Virus record (IMG/VR): IMGVR_UViG_3300037504_000748
Location: 1-59,722 of that record
DNA: 59,722 bases
Origin: a virus
Direction: 5' to 3' (one strand)
The position numbers and the translations under genes are program-made. Below, in pieces: positions 22,906 through 32,189 of this stretch (position 1 is the stretch's first letter; every line of letters starts with the position of its first letter). The notes beneath the pieces were generated by a model that searched no databases, was not told the DNA's origin, and was given only the letters and a program-made list of their open reading frames with translations.

Positions 22906-23759
22906 TGCACTACGTCATGATCTGTAACGCAGGGTCCTTGCACACCCCTCTCGGGATGCTGTACCCCAACTTCCTCGCTCTCGCCCAGCTCTGGCACATC
23001 CCCGAATACCGCGCAGCTGTCAAACTCAAAGTCCAAATGGGGTGCTATGTCATCCTTGACAACGGCGCGCATGAAGAAGCTGATTTCGATATCGGCGACT
23101 TCATCGACATTGTTGACGAGCTACGCCCTCCTGAAGTCGTAATGATGGACAAGGGAGGCGAGCCCAGCGATGTTAGCTTCGACATGTCCGTTGAATGCCT
23201 CACCAAAATGCGTGAACGTATTCGCGACTATCATCCGCGCATCATGATATGCCCCCAAGGCAAAGATGCTGACGATGTGGTGAGAGGCTACGAGCACACC
23301 TACAACTATTTCCAGGAAGAGTATCACACAATCATCGTTGGTGTCGGAATGGGGTACATGCAGTTTGCCGCTAATGAAGAAGAGCTGCATCAAGAGAATA
23401 CTCGCCTGCGTCTCATGGACGAGCTGGTCAAGCTTCCTGTATGGCACAACTACGAACATCATATCCTAGGTGCGCGATGGGATTCAGGGCGTTCCAAAGA
23501 ATGGTACGCGCAGTATCCCGATGTTATTCGTTCTGTCGACACGGTGAAACCTTGCACGTGCGCCTTACATCGCATGAGCTACCCCCACAAGCCATCACCC
23601 AGCCGCATCGACCTCGGGGGCCTCTCCACAGACATCGATCAATTCTTGTGGTTCAACAATATCAACCGTTTCTGCAAGTCATACGGTATTGATCACCCTG
23701 AGTGCCCTGAACAACTTGAAGTATGTCTCAATCAACTTCAGAAATGGTTAGGGTTCTAA
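22905..23759 (+). CDS. dpdA: DpdA-like DNA 7-deazaguanine transglycosylase
   Basis: A TGT-fold protein that in related phages swaps guanine in DNA for preQ0. The 284-aa product has ILDNGAHEEADF, corresponding to the DSGG(Y/F)Q active-site segment of TGT, VVMMDKGGEPSD, a GVGMGY turn, and HILGARWD with RSVDT near the end. The long zinc domain of bacterial TGT is absent, as in phage DpdA. The stop overlaps the polymerase start. With folE, queD, queE and queC it completes a pathway for preQ0-modified DNA. Confidence 0.88.
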   Translation: MHYVMICNAGSLHTPLGMLYPNFLALAQLWHIPEYRAAVKLKVQMGCYVILDNGAHEEADFDIGDFIDIVDELRPPEVVMMDKGGEPSDVSFDMSVECLTKMRERIRDYHPRIMICPQGKDADDVVRGYEHTYNYFQEEYHTIIVGVGMGYMQFAANEEELHQENTRLRLMDELVKLPVWHNYEHHILGARWDSGRSKEWYAQYPDVIRSVDTVKPCTCALHRMSYPHKPSPSRIDLGGLSTDIDQFLWFNNINRFCKSYGIDHPECPEQLEVCLNQLQKWLGF

Positions 23760-25699
23760 TGCTCGATCAATTCTATTCGGAACAAGACCTCCCCACATCC
23801 CTTAATTTCCAGCGCGTAGGGCTCGATACCGAAACTACCGGTCTCAACCCCTGGACTGGTGACAGAGTGTTCTGTCTTTCTATCGTTTTTCCAGACGGCC
23901 GTAAGATCTACTGGCATAAGGATGCGTCCCCGGGTACACGTCATATCGTAGAAAAGATCCTCAAGGACACGAATATCCACAAGGTGCTTGCTAACGCTAA
24001 ATTCGACGATCGTTTCTTGCGCTTCTCCGGTTTCCCTGCTATCAGAGGGCCAGTGTGGGATGTCCAGATATTTGGACATCTCCTCGACGGTCGTGACGCT
24101 GGATCGGGGATCTCCCTTGAGAATCTCTGCCGTAAATATCTTCCTTTTGGCTTCCGTAAACTGAAAGAAGAGATCCACAAATGGTTCGAAGAAAACGGGA
24201 TGAAAGACAAGGCGGACCTGGACTTCTCCAAGCTGCCTCTTGACCTTATCCGTCGCCGTGTCGAATCAGATGCTGAGCTTACGCTCATGCTCTTCGATAA
24301 GATGTACACAACAGTTAGAAAGCTGTTCCCTTATCTCCTCTGGATGGAGCATGCGCTGCTTCCTGTTATCATGGAAATGGAAGATCGAGGCATCCCTGTC
24401 GATCCTGTTGAGATCGAAAAGCAGTATGAATACTTTACCTATGTCATCGATGAGGTAACTGACTTCTTTGAGTGCATGACTGGTTGGCATCACTTCAACA
24501 TCAATGCCACGGCAGATCAAACAGCTGCATTCGAGATATGTAACATCATGGAGTTCCTGGAACGCGACTCTTCCACCGAGCGTACTAAAGTCAAGAAGAC
24601 TCCTAAGCTCAACGATTTCAATCTCCGGAACACACATCACCCCGCCGCTTTCATGCTGCTCGTAGGCAAAGCATGTCAGAAGATGAGAGACACATTCCTT
24701 GCACAAGCAGATCGCTTCCAGGTCGACGGCATCTTGCACGCGCAATTCAATCAAATCGGTACTTGCTCAGGACGATTCTCCTCCAGCAAGCCCAACATGC
24801 AGAACATACCAAAGGATGCAGACCATAAAGCGACTCTAACTGAAGACGAAGCGCAGGAAATGCTAGACATCACAGGTCTTCAGTTTGCCCCGCATATCAA
24901 ACGCATATTTCGTACGCGTGAGGGCTACGTCAATATGCATTCCGACAAATGTCAAGCTGAGATGTGCGTTCTCGCTCACTATGCAAATGACTCTTGCCTT
25001 TCTGAGATTGTGGAAAGCGGGCAGAATATCCACTCAGGCTTGTGCAGGCTACTCTACAACGACTTCAATGACGGCCTCAAGACCCGAACCAAAGCAACTG
25101 TTTTCGGCTACGTCTATGGGGCGGGTTTAGCAACTACAGCCAAGAAGATCAAGCAAGGTATCGAGGTAGCACGCGACGCACGAGAACGGTTGAGTTGTAT
25201 GGTTCCCGGTCTCCCTAAATGGCGTTCATGGCTCGAGCATCAGATCCAAACGCAGGGCTACATTACCACTATTCACGGACGACGGCATTATCTACGCGGC
25301 TTCGAGTCCTATAAGGCCGTGAACCGTATGTGCCAGGGTACAATTGGCGACGAGATGAAAGGCCGGATGATCGATATCGATAGATATATCAAAAGAGAAG
25401 GCATTGACGCCGGAATGCTACTGCAAGTACATGACGATATCGGTATGCAAATAGAAATAGGTTCAGCTGCAAAAGTAATTCCTGAGATCCGTAGCATTAT
25501 GGAGAGATCGCATCATAATTACAACGTTCCTTTGAGAGCCGACTGTGCTGTTACTTATACGCGCTGGGCGGATAAAATGGGTGTCGAAAACCCTGATGAC
25601 CCCTCCACGTTCGATCGTGCTGCATTCGATCGATACCTCGAACCCAAACTACGAGAAGAGGCTGAAGAATGGGCCCAACTGCAGAAAGCATATTCATAG
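23759..25699 (+). CDS. Family A DNA polymerase with 3'-5' exonuclease
   Basis: Replicative polymerase of 646 aa. Exonuclease motif I is GLDTETTGL, motif II NAKFDDRFL, and ESDAELTL fits motif III. Polymerase: GTCSGRFSSSKPNMQNIP, motif A HSDKCQAEMCVLAH, motif B RTKATVFGYVYGAG, motif C LLQVHDD. Motif A reads D-K-C-Q-A-E where D-Y-S-Q-x-E is usual. Start chosen at 23759 (TAATG overlap with dpdA, TTAGGG upstream); 23723 is an in-frame alternative. Confidence 0.93.
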   Translation: MLDQFYSEQDLPTSLNFQRVGLDTETTGLNPWTGDRVFCLSIVFPDGRKIYWHKDASPGTRHIVEKILKDTNIHKVLANAKFDDRFLRFSGFPAIRGPVWDVQIFGHLLDGRDAGSGISLENLCRKYLPFGFRKLKEEIHKWFEENGMKDKADLDFSKLPLDLIRRRVESDAELTLMLFDKMYTTVRKLFPYLLWMEHALLPVIMEMEDRGIPVDPVEIEKQYEYFTYVIDEVTDFFECMTGWHHFNINATADQTAAFEICNIMEFLERDSSTERTKVKKTPKLNDFNLRNTHHPAAFMLLVGKACQKMRDTFLAQADRFQVDGILHAQFNQIGTCSGRFSSSKPNMQNIPKDADHKATLTEDEAQEMLDITGLQFAPHIKRIFRTREGYVNMHSDKCQAEMCVLAHYANDSCLSEIVESGQNIHSGLCRLLYNDFNDGLKTRTKATVFGYVYGAGLATTAKKIKQGIEVARDARERLSCMVPGLPKWRSWLEHQIQTQGYITTIHGRRHYLRGFESYKAVNRMCQGTIGDEMKGRMIDIDRYIKREGIDAGMLLQVHDDIGMQIEIGSAAKVIPEIRSIMERSHHNYNVPLRADCAVTYTRWADKMGVENPDDPSTFDRAAFDRYLEPKLREEAEEWAQLQKAYS

Positions 25700-26280
25700 G
25701 AATCGACCCTAGCGTCCGCAAGACAGGACTAGCGATCGCAAACGGGGACGATCATATCTCTGTGCTCAAGATCAACTGCAATGATGCAGGCGCCTATCAG
25801 ACACGTGCACTCTCCATAGTCCATACTCTCGGATTGGCTATTCAGGAGGTCTTACAGATATATGATCCGAATGATCGTAAGCAGCGCCATCTTATCTGTG
25901 AGTGCCCCGAACACTTCGACAGCGAGAGGGGCCATGACTCGGCACAAAATGAGGCCGTGCAAAAGCTCTATCTCGAAGTAGGCGCCATCATTCACATGGC
26001 TCTTTACTGGCCGGGCCTCAACTCCGTCTCAGTCGTCAACCCGATCAAGTGGAAGGGTAACGTCAAGAAGCACCTGATGGTGCGCAGAGCGCAAGGGTGG
26101 ATCGAGCGTAAATACAACCAGCGCATACCTCTCTCGCAGCTTACAGATGACGCAGCAGAAGCAGCTCTTCTCGTTCGTTACTTGATGAAGAACCAGGGCT
26201 CTGTTACTGCCTTTACTACTCTTCGCAATAGCCGTAAGGCTCTTTGGCAAAAAACGGTTGACATAGAGACGATCACCTGA
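25669..26280 (+). CDS. RuvC-like Holliday junction resolvase
   Basis: RNase H-fold endonuclease expected to cut branched DNA before packaging. Catalytic acids: D in IGIDPSVRKTGLAI, E in CECPEH, and DD in LTDDAAEAALL. 203 aa, slightly longer than bacterial RuvC. It overlaps the polymerase gene by 31 bp. It is the last plus-strand gene; only 15 bp separate it from the convergent fibre gene, with no clear terminator. Confidence 0.85.
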   Translation: MGPTAESIFIGIDPSVRKTGLAIANGDDHISVLKINCNDAGAYQTRALSIVHTLGLAIQEVLQIYDPNDRKQRHLICECPEHFDSERGHDSAQNEAVQKLYLEVGAIIHMALYWPGLNSVSVVNPIKWKGNVKKHLMVRRAQGWIERKYNQRIPLSQLTDDAAEAALLVRYLMKNQGSVTAFTTLRNSRKALWQKTVDIETIT

Positions 26281-26295
26281 GCGCGGTATGTGCCT

Positions 26296-29200
26296 TCAAT
26301 CGTTTAGAGAAATCGACTCGCTCGTCGAAACGCTGATCGAGTCGATCCACACGGCCTCAGAGCTGCCAGCTGTTTCGCCGTAAATCCCTACTTTTCCTGG
26401 GCTCTGAATGAACTCGTCAGAGATCGACAGCGTATTTCCGTCCACAATCGCTATCAGATTGTTTGAGCTGTTTGAATCGTATTGAATAGACGCAGACACA
26501 AAGCTGCCCGGTATGTAGTTGATGGTAGTTGACACAAGTGTGGTTTTGCTGTTCAGACCGGTCAAACTGTCGTGCCACCAACGCACGATGCGCATTGTTG
26601 CTGCAGACGCTGACGCTGGCTCCATCTCCACGCTGTAGCAATAGATCCGGCCGTAGTATGCATCACTACTGTCCAGATGGAGTAGCAGACCGATCTTGCT
26701 TCCCACATCATCAGCTGCAAAACTCGCATCGACCGACATGTTCAGCAGACCTGGATTCGAATCCCATCGCTCGAGCCCGTACGTCGTGCATTTCGCCTTG
26801 TTGCTTTCGATATCCCAGCCGTTACCGCTCTGAATCATGATGTCCCAATGCGACCCAAGGTTCGAGTCATCAGCTCGCTCAAATGTCTCTGGGACGTAAA
26901 ACAAAGCACGCCAGTCAACATAGCCGTTGCTGGGGTCCCGTTCTCCTGGGAGAACCGCTCCAATTAGATCGTGCTGAAGACGAAGGCGTCGAGAGATATT
27001 GAACGGCGAACGTACAACCCCGTCTGTCTCGAGAACGGTTGATCGGATACGAGGGCTTGCGAACAGTCCTCCGTCCAGCAGTGATAAGTCTGTTTGACCA
27101 TATGGCAGATGTGTCAAAGTGCTGTCGTGGGCGTAGTTCGAACCTTCTGCACCAGCTTTTTCAATCCTTAGCTCCAGGTACTGTCCTCCCACATGAATTA
27201 AAGATACCCGAAGACTAATGTCGTAGCGCTCATGAGAGACATCCCTTACATTGTTCATACCCCAGTAACATATTACCTCGACAGACTGGAGGAGTGTCGA
27301 ATCGTTTTGCCACTTCTCCAAACGTAATACAGGGTCGTGATCTGCATATGAATCGTTGAGGTTGTACATACGCGACGTGTGCGGCTTAGGGGCCACGAGT
27401 AAGAAGTGCCAATCCTCAGTCGAGCAGTCGAGTTGGGCGATCACCATGTCCTCGTCCAAGGTTCCGAAGTCACCGATCGGTAGCCATTCAAGTTCAACGT
27501 AGAAATTGTTCGGGTCAGAAACAGCTGCAGTCCATTTGGCGCTTTCGATAGCTCTCGTCCCCTCTTCTGCCGGGTGCCATGTCATAGGACGCTTGCCTGC
27601 TGTTAGCATCCAGTTCTCTAGCACTAAGGGCTGACCATCAGTGTACGTCCGCATGTATAAACGCCCGCCATCTTCAAGCCTCGAGGTATATCCGGAACTC
27701 AGATCGATAGACGCACGATATTCATGCGTCCCCTTTATTGGAGCTGTCGTGTAGTAGTTTCGTACTCGGCGCGTAATATCCCTGCAATCAACCGCGTCGT
27801 CTTTGACGTTGAACGTCAAACGGTTGTACCCTGAAGTGTTCGCCTCAGCGCTTCGTGCCACAGCGGTCGCTGCGATACCTCCGGTGTTCGCAAGCGAATC
27901 GCCAACCCCTATCTCATCTTTGAATGTCATCTGATTGACAGCGGTCCAGCGTATTTCACCGTCTGCAGTCAGACGCGACGTGCTGAAATCATCGACGTAC
28001 AGAGCAGGCGTTGCTGTCAGGCCAATCTCATATGAAATCGATATACGCACAGGATCGGTCCCCGCTACGTAAAAACGCCATGTAGCTTCAGATAGCGGAC
28101 CGACAAGCGCCAGTGAACGCAAGGTCGTATCGCCGCTAGCGTCGTGCCGAATGATGCTCAATGTCGAAACTGATTCCTGCCACTCTATACGGTAGTGATA
28201 GGTAGTGGACGAGTCGTATCTCATTCGCAGCGAGAAATCGGCTGTCGTGCCCCATGCGATGGTAGCGCGAAATACCGACGTGGCACCTTTGCCCGAGTAT
28301 GAAGGCTGCCATCGCAGGGTCGTCCCCGCATTGACCGTTAGCTCACCGTCGGACGGGTAGCTCACACTCCCTGCCAGGATTGTGTAAGAGTCTTCACCGG
28401 AGACGCAGCTATCGAGAATCGTCTCCTCTGTGTCGGCTTCTATGCGACTCGAATAGCGCAAGTACCCGTAAGATACCTGCGAAGGATCCCCTATCAAGTT
28501 ATCGAATGGGTCGTACATATACACAGTGGCAAGGAGCTGAGAAGACGCGTCCTCGCCTCCGACAAGAAGCGCCATAGAGACCCCTTCGTCGGACATGTAT
28601 GGTGCCATCGCTGCCCCGACAATTTGCGTGGACCACAGGGCCGGCCCTGAATACTCCCCGATTTCGACATCATCCACAGAATTATTGACTGACGTCTCTA
28701 CCAGCTCCGTCGATCCCGGGGTGTACGCGTATACAACTGTACTCAATGTTCCGTCGGATCTCTTACCGCAGAAAACCATAACGCGATCCAAAACTTCATC
28801 GTAGCATAGGCTCGGGGATTCCAGACCGATGTACGACGCAGGCACTACGAGCCCTGATACGCTGGTCACAGAGAACGATGAAATATCCCACTCCAGCACT
28901 CCAAGATGGTACGTACCTCCTGTTGTTATCCCCCCGATGATGTACGCTTTCCCCGTATGATCTCCCGCGTGCACGTACGCGCATCCGCATTGCGTCAAAG
29001 CAAACGGCATTGTCGTAGAGGTATACGTGTCTGTGTTAGGATCGTATACGACAGCGCCCGACTGAGCGGTTGACACGTTGCTCGTTGTTTGTCCGCCGGC
29101 ATAATACGTGCGTACGTCGGCGTGAGAGGTCACAGCTAAACTATTGTCGCAGTACCCGGCGTAAGCTATGCCAGACGGTCGAGTTGTCTTCGCTGTCTCG

Positions 29201-30843
29201 GATGGTGTTCCGCTGAGGGCCGAAACCTCTGTCACTAAAGTAGTATGGCTGCCGTCAGATTTCACGCCGCCGATCAGTACGATCGAGTCTTCTGCGGCTC
29301 CTGGAGACGCGATGGCCCCTCGAAGACCATCGTGAGTAGTCAGAGAAATCACGGCAGGAGACAGCTTGAACGAACCGTACGTTTGACTGATATCAATTAG
29401 ATCAACCGTTCCTTCGCGTAACAAAGCAAGAGACGCGTTATCCGTAACAGAGGATAAACACATTGAAATATATGCAGCTGCTGACGGCAGTTCTATGCTG
29501 ATAGCTGCTTCGTATTCTACCGCAGCACCGTGATAGTCGTGCACTCTATCGCGACGTTTGCGCGCGATTCTAGCACGCCCAAGACGCGTCCACCCCGGAC
29601 GAAGTTCGTCAGGTTGCCATTGATCAAACCCGCTATTATTCAACAGGTTCGTCGCTGGCAACCCTTCGACGTACACAGCGGAGCGTTTCTGGCACGACCC
29701 AGTGGTCATCACCATTGCTGCGGAAAGTATGTAGTCCATTCTATAATTGCATGCGCCAGCATACGTCTCCGTACGTGCCAGCTCGGCCCTGGCAGCTTGA
29801 ATCTTGTTTTCTTCTGTCACAATAGAGACGCAGTTGAGAGGTGACGGGCGAGTCGAGAAATACGGGTGCAGATGAGGGCGCTTGCGCGAGCGATAGTACC
29901 TGATATACAGCTCGGGATCCCCATCCTCTTCAATTCGACGACGCTGCGCTGACAACTGGGTCTTATGCAATAACTGATCGGCGTACGTGTACAACCAGTC
30001 GTATGCGTCTTGGTCTCTCCAGCATCTGTCTCGCGATTGATATCGCGAACCGTCTCCAGCGGTTGAGTGCATATCTAACAAGAATTTAAAGTCGGCGTAA
30101 TGACCTCTGCAGCCGGTGCGCCAATACTTCAGCAGCCCAGCAACCTCTCCTGGCTGCTCTGGGTACGCGCCCTTTGATTCGGACGCACTAGGGTTGTAGT
30201 CCGCCCAGAACCAGTCAAAGACTCTGTTGCAATTGATTCCAACATAATTGACCCCGTCAGTGGACAACTGCAACTGACGAGTCAAACGGTTGAAATGAAC
30301 GATGCCGTCCGGGTTGATTGCTGGAACGAAGAAGATCGTCCATTCGTCTCGGAACGCTGCGAAGGCGTCATGCGTGCACAACAGTTCGATGCCTTTAAAC
30401 GATCCCGGCAGTCCGTCCACCTCGTTGCCATGGACCGCACAGGTGACTACGAAGTGCTTCTTGTCGCATGAACCAAGGCGGTACCCATAGATCGCTCGTC
30501 CTTCCCAGGAGTACGATAGCAAGATGGGTTCAAGATGCACATGTTTCGTGGCTCGTTCAAGCTCCGTAACGAGATCGCGAAATGTCTGCGTTGTTTCTGC
30601 AGGGTAGTAGCAAGGGTCCCGATAGATGTCGTCGTACGCAGTATACCCCGTCGTGGACGGAAATGAATACAGCTTGGGTACGTTGAATCGTGGAGAAAGC
30701 AGCACGTCCGAATCGAATCGCGGGATATCAACTCCGCACCATTCACCCGTCGGACACCACGCAACAGAGTCGCGAGAGAATTCCATGTCCAGCCAAGACA
30801 GGTCGGTATATTCTCCATGGTCACGAGGGAGATAACGTTTCAT
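26296..30843 (-). CDS. Giant tail fibre with peptidase M14 and kelch-propeller domains
   Basis: The 1,515-aa product ends the late operon. Residues about 90-370 are a zinc carboxypeptidase (M14) domain: HGNE at 138-141, NPDG at 176-179, NCNRVF, LDMHS with the third zinc ligand His259, and EE at about 344 for the catalytic Glu. Residues about 510-800 contain kelch-like blades (SIVLIGG, AYIIGG, VMVFCG, ALLVGG spaced about 50-70 apart). The rest is beta-rich, LamG/concanavalin-like. GGAGG 6 bp before the ATG at 30843 and an ATGA overlap fix the start. It probably binds and trims a surface peptide or peptidoglycan stem. Confidence 0.85.
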   Translation of the reverse strand: MKRYLPRDHGEYTDLSWLDMEFSRDSVAWCPTGEWCGVDIPRFDSDVLLSPRFNVPKLYSFPSTTGYTAYDDIYRDPCYYPAETTQTFRDLVTELERATKHVHLEPILLSYSWEGRAIYGYRLGSCDKKHFVVTCAVHGNEVDGLPGSFKGIELLCTHDAFAAFRDEWTIFFVPAINPDGIVHFNRLTRQLQLSTDGVNYVGINCNRVFDWFWADYNPSASESKGAYPEQPGEVAGLLKYWRTGCRGHYADFKFLLDMHSTAGDGSRYQSRDRCWRDQDAYDWLYTYADQLLHKTQLSAQRRRIEEDGDPELYIRYYRSRKRPHLHPYFSTRPSPLNCVSIVTEENKIQAARAELARTETYAGACNYRMDYILSAAMVMTTGSCQKRSAVYVEGLPATNLLNNSGFDQWQPDELRPGWTRLGRARIARKRRDRVHDYHGAAVEYEAAISIELPSAAAYISMCLSSVTDNASLALLREGTVDLIDISQTYGSFKLSPAVISLTTHDGLRGAIASPGAAEDSIVLIGGVKSDGSHTTLVTEVSALSGTPSETAKTTRPSGIAYAGYCDNSLAVTSHADVRTYYAGGQTTSNVSTAQSGAVVYDPNTDTYTSTTMPFALTQCGCAYVHAGDHTGKAYIIGGITTGGTYHLGVLEWDISSFSVTSVSGLVVPASYIGLESPSLCYDEVLDRVMVFCGKRSDGTLSTVVYAYTPGSTELVETSVNNSVDDVEIGEYSGPALWSTQIVGAAMAPYMSDEGVSMALLVGGEDASSQLLATVYMYDPFDNLIGDPSQVSYGYLRYSSRIEADTEETILDSCVSGEDSYTILAGSVSYPSDGELTVNAGTTLRWQPSYSGKGATSVFRATIAWGTTADFSLRMRYDSSTTYHYRIEWQESVSTLSIIRHDASGDTTLRSLALVGPLSEATWRFYVAGTDPVRISISYEIGLTATPALYVDDFSTSRLTADGEIRWTAVNQMTFKDEIGVGDSLANTGGIAATAVARSAEANTSGYNRLTFNVKDDAVDCRDITRRVRNYYTTAPIKGTHEYRASIDLSSGYTSRLEDGGRLYMRTYTDGQPLVLENWMLTAGKRPMTWHPAEEGTRAIESAKWTAAVSDPNNFYVELEWLPIGDFGTLDEDMVIAQLDCSTEDWHFLLVAPKPHTSRMYNLNDSYADHDPVLRLEKWQNDSTLLQSVEVICYWGMNNVRDVSHERYDISLRVSLIHVGGQYLELRIEKAGAEGSNYAHDSTLTHLPYGQTDLSLLDGGLFASPRIRSTVLETDGVVRSPFNISRRLRLQHDLIGAVLPGERDPSNGYVDWRALFYVPETFERADDSNLGSHWDIMIQSGNGWDIESNKAKCTTYGLERWDSNPGLLNMSVDASFAADDVGSKIGLLLHLDSSDAYYGRIYCYSVEMEPASASAATMRIVRWWHDSLTGLNSKTTLVSTTINYIPGSFVSASIQYDSNSSNNLIAIVDGNTLSISDEFIQSPGKVGIYGETAGSSEAVWIDSISVSTSESISLND

Positions 30844-32189
30844 TCGATCCTCCACGCTGCGTAGCGTTTGATCCACGACGACATCACACGGCACTCGCTA
30901 CGCCCTAGCGGCAAGCGACCGCATAACACAGCATGGACGAAGCCATCGAATGCCTGACCCCCTGATACATCCCGTCCAAGATACACGTATGGAGGGGTGC
31001 CTGACGGCATCGACCCGTTCACCTCGACTTCGATGGCCACGCCATCGACCGCAAAGATGTAGGAGGTCGTACCACCTCTCTCAGTTGACCACGACCAGCA
31101 GAATGGGATCGGTTCGAATCTGCTCCATCCTCCTGGGAACAGATGGTAGGCCTGCGTGACACCTACTGATTTCATCCATACGTACGGAACCTGATATGTA
31201 CTTGAGAACCCTATACGAATGAAGTTGCTCGTGTCGACCGCCCACTCTACGGCCACTGCTGACGGGATCGAAGGATCGTCCGATTCAATCCACGGCAAGG
31301 CGATTACACCCGCGAGATACCCGTTTTCGACGTATGGCTCGTAGTCGTTAGCTGAAGGGGGGTCTGCAGGTTGGGCAAACGAAGACAGTTTGACGAAACT
31401 GTCTCCACACGTTCCGGAAGTACCTGATGTAAACGGCACTTTTAGAAACGGCACCTCCGTATTTCCTGAGCCCACGCTCCACCAATACGGAGCCTCGATG
31501 TACACCGCAGCTCCAGCAGCTAGCATAATCCCTACGTAATGGTTGACCCCTGTGATGCTATGAGCATTCCAAACAACCCACCAATCAGATCCAGGAAGTT
31601 GTGCGAATCTCGTACTGCCGAAGTATGACGGAAGGTCGGTACCGTCCGTATCGAACGCAGTGATCCGAACGCTACTTTCAGGAGACGAACCGTCAGACAT
31701 CCGTACAAATACTTGCAGCATCCTCTTGTACGATGAACTAGACAATTCGAGCTTTGCAATGCCCGACTCAGCCGTATGTACATTGGTGAATAGTGGAGTA
31801 GTACCGACACTATGCCCAGCGATTGCAGTAGGGTCCAGCATCTGAACGGTTGTCTGGTCCGTTCTGGTTATCTCACTGTTCCATATTTTGTCAAATCCAC
31901 GATCTGTACGATCCCATGAATCCCAGTAGTTGGTAGGACAAGCGCACAGTAATCCATCGTCGTCTACCAAAGGGGAGGACGCACCACGGAGGACGAGCTC
32001 AGCCGTCCCAGGGTGGTATGTGCCGTACGGCAAATCAGCGGTGAACGCATCGGGATCGAATATAGCGTAGTCCGCACGTCCTTCAGGTGTGTCGATGACC
32101 CCAGAGCTCCTGGACTGCCATAGCCATGACGCCCCGTACATAAAGGGGTCGATATCTGCAAGAATTCCTCCTTGTTCGAGCTTACGCAT
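30840..32189 (-). CDS. Tail fibre protein with concanavalin-like domains
   Basis: A 449-aa beta-rich protein. AGGATGGG supports the start at 32189, overlapping the preceding fibre gene by 8 bp; the frame is open to 32318. The C-terminal region (VAIEVEVNGS, PPYVYLGRDVSGGQAFDGFV) fits a LamG/concanavalin-like carbohydrate-binding fold. It is coupled by ATGA to the M14 fibre gene, so the two may assemble together. Confidence 0.75.
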   Translation of the reverse strand: MRKLEQGGILADIDPFMYGASWLWQSRSSGVIDTPEGRADYAIFDPDAFTADLPYGTYHPGTAELVLRGASSPLVDDDGLLCACPTNYWDSWDRTDRGFDKIWNSEITRTDQTTVQMLDPTAIAGHSVGTTPLFTNVHTAESGIAKLELSSSSYKRMLQVFVRMSDGSSPESSVRITAFDTDGTDLPSYFGSTRFAQLPGSDWWVVWNAHSITGVNHYVGIMLAAGAAVYIEAPYWWSVGSGNTEVPFLKVPFTSGTSGTCGDSFVKLSSFAQPADPPSANDYEPYVENGYLAGVIALPWIESDDPSIPSAVAVEWAVDTSNFIRIGFSSTYQVPYVWMKSVGVTQAYHLFPGGWSRFEPIPFCWSWSTERGGTTSYIFAVDGVAIEVEVNGSMPSGTPPYVYLGRDVSGGQAFDGFVHAVLCGRLPLGRSECRVMSSWIKRYAAWRIE

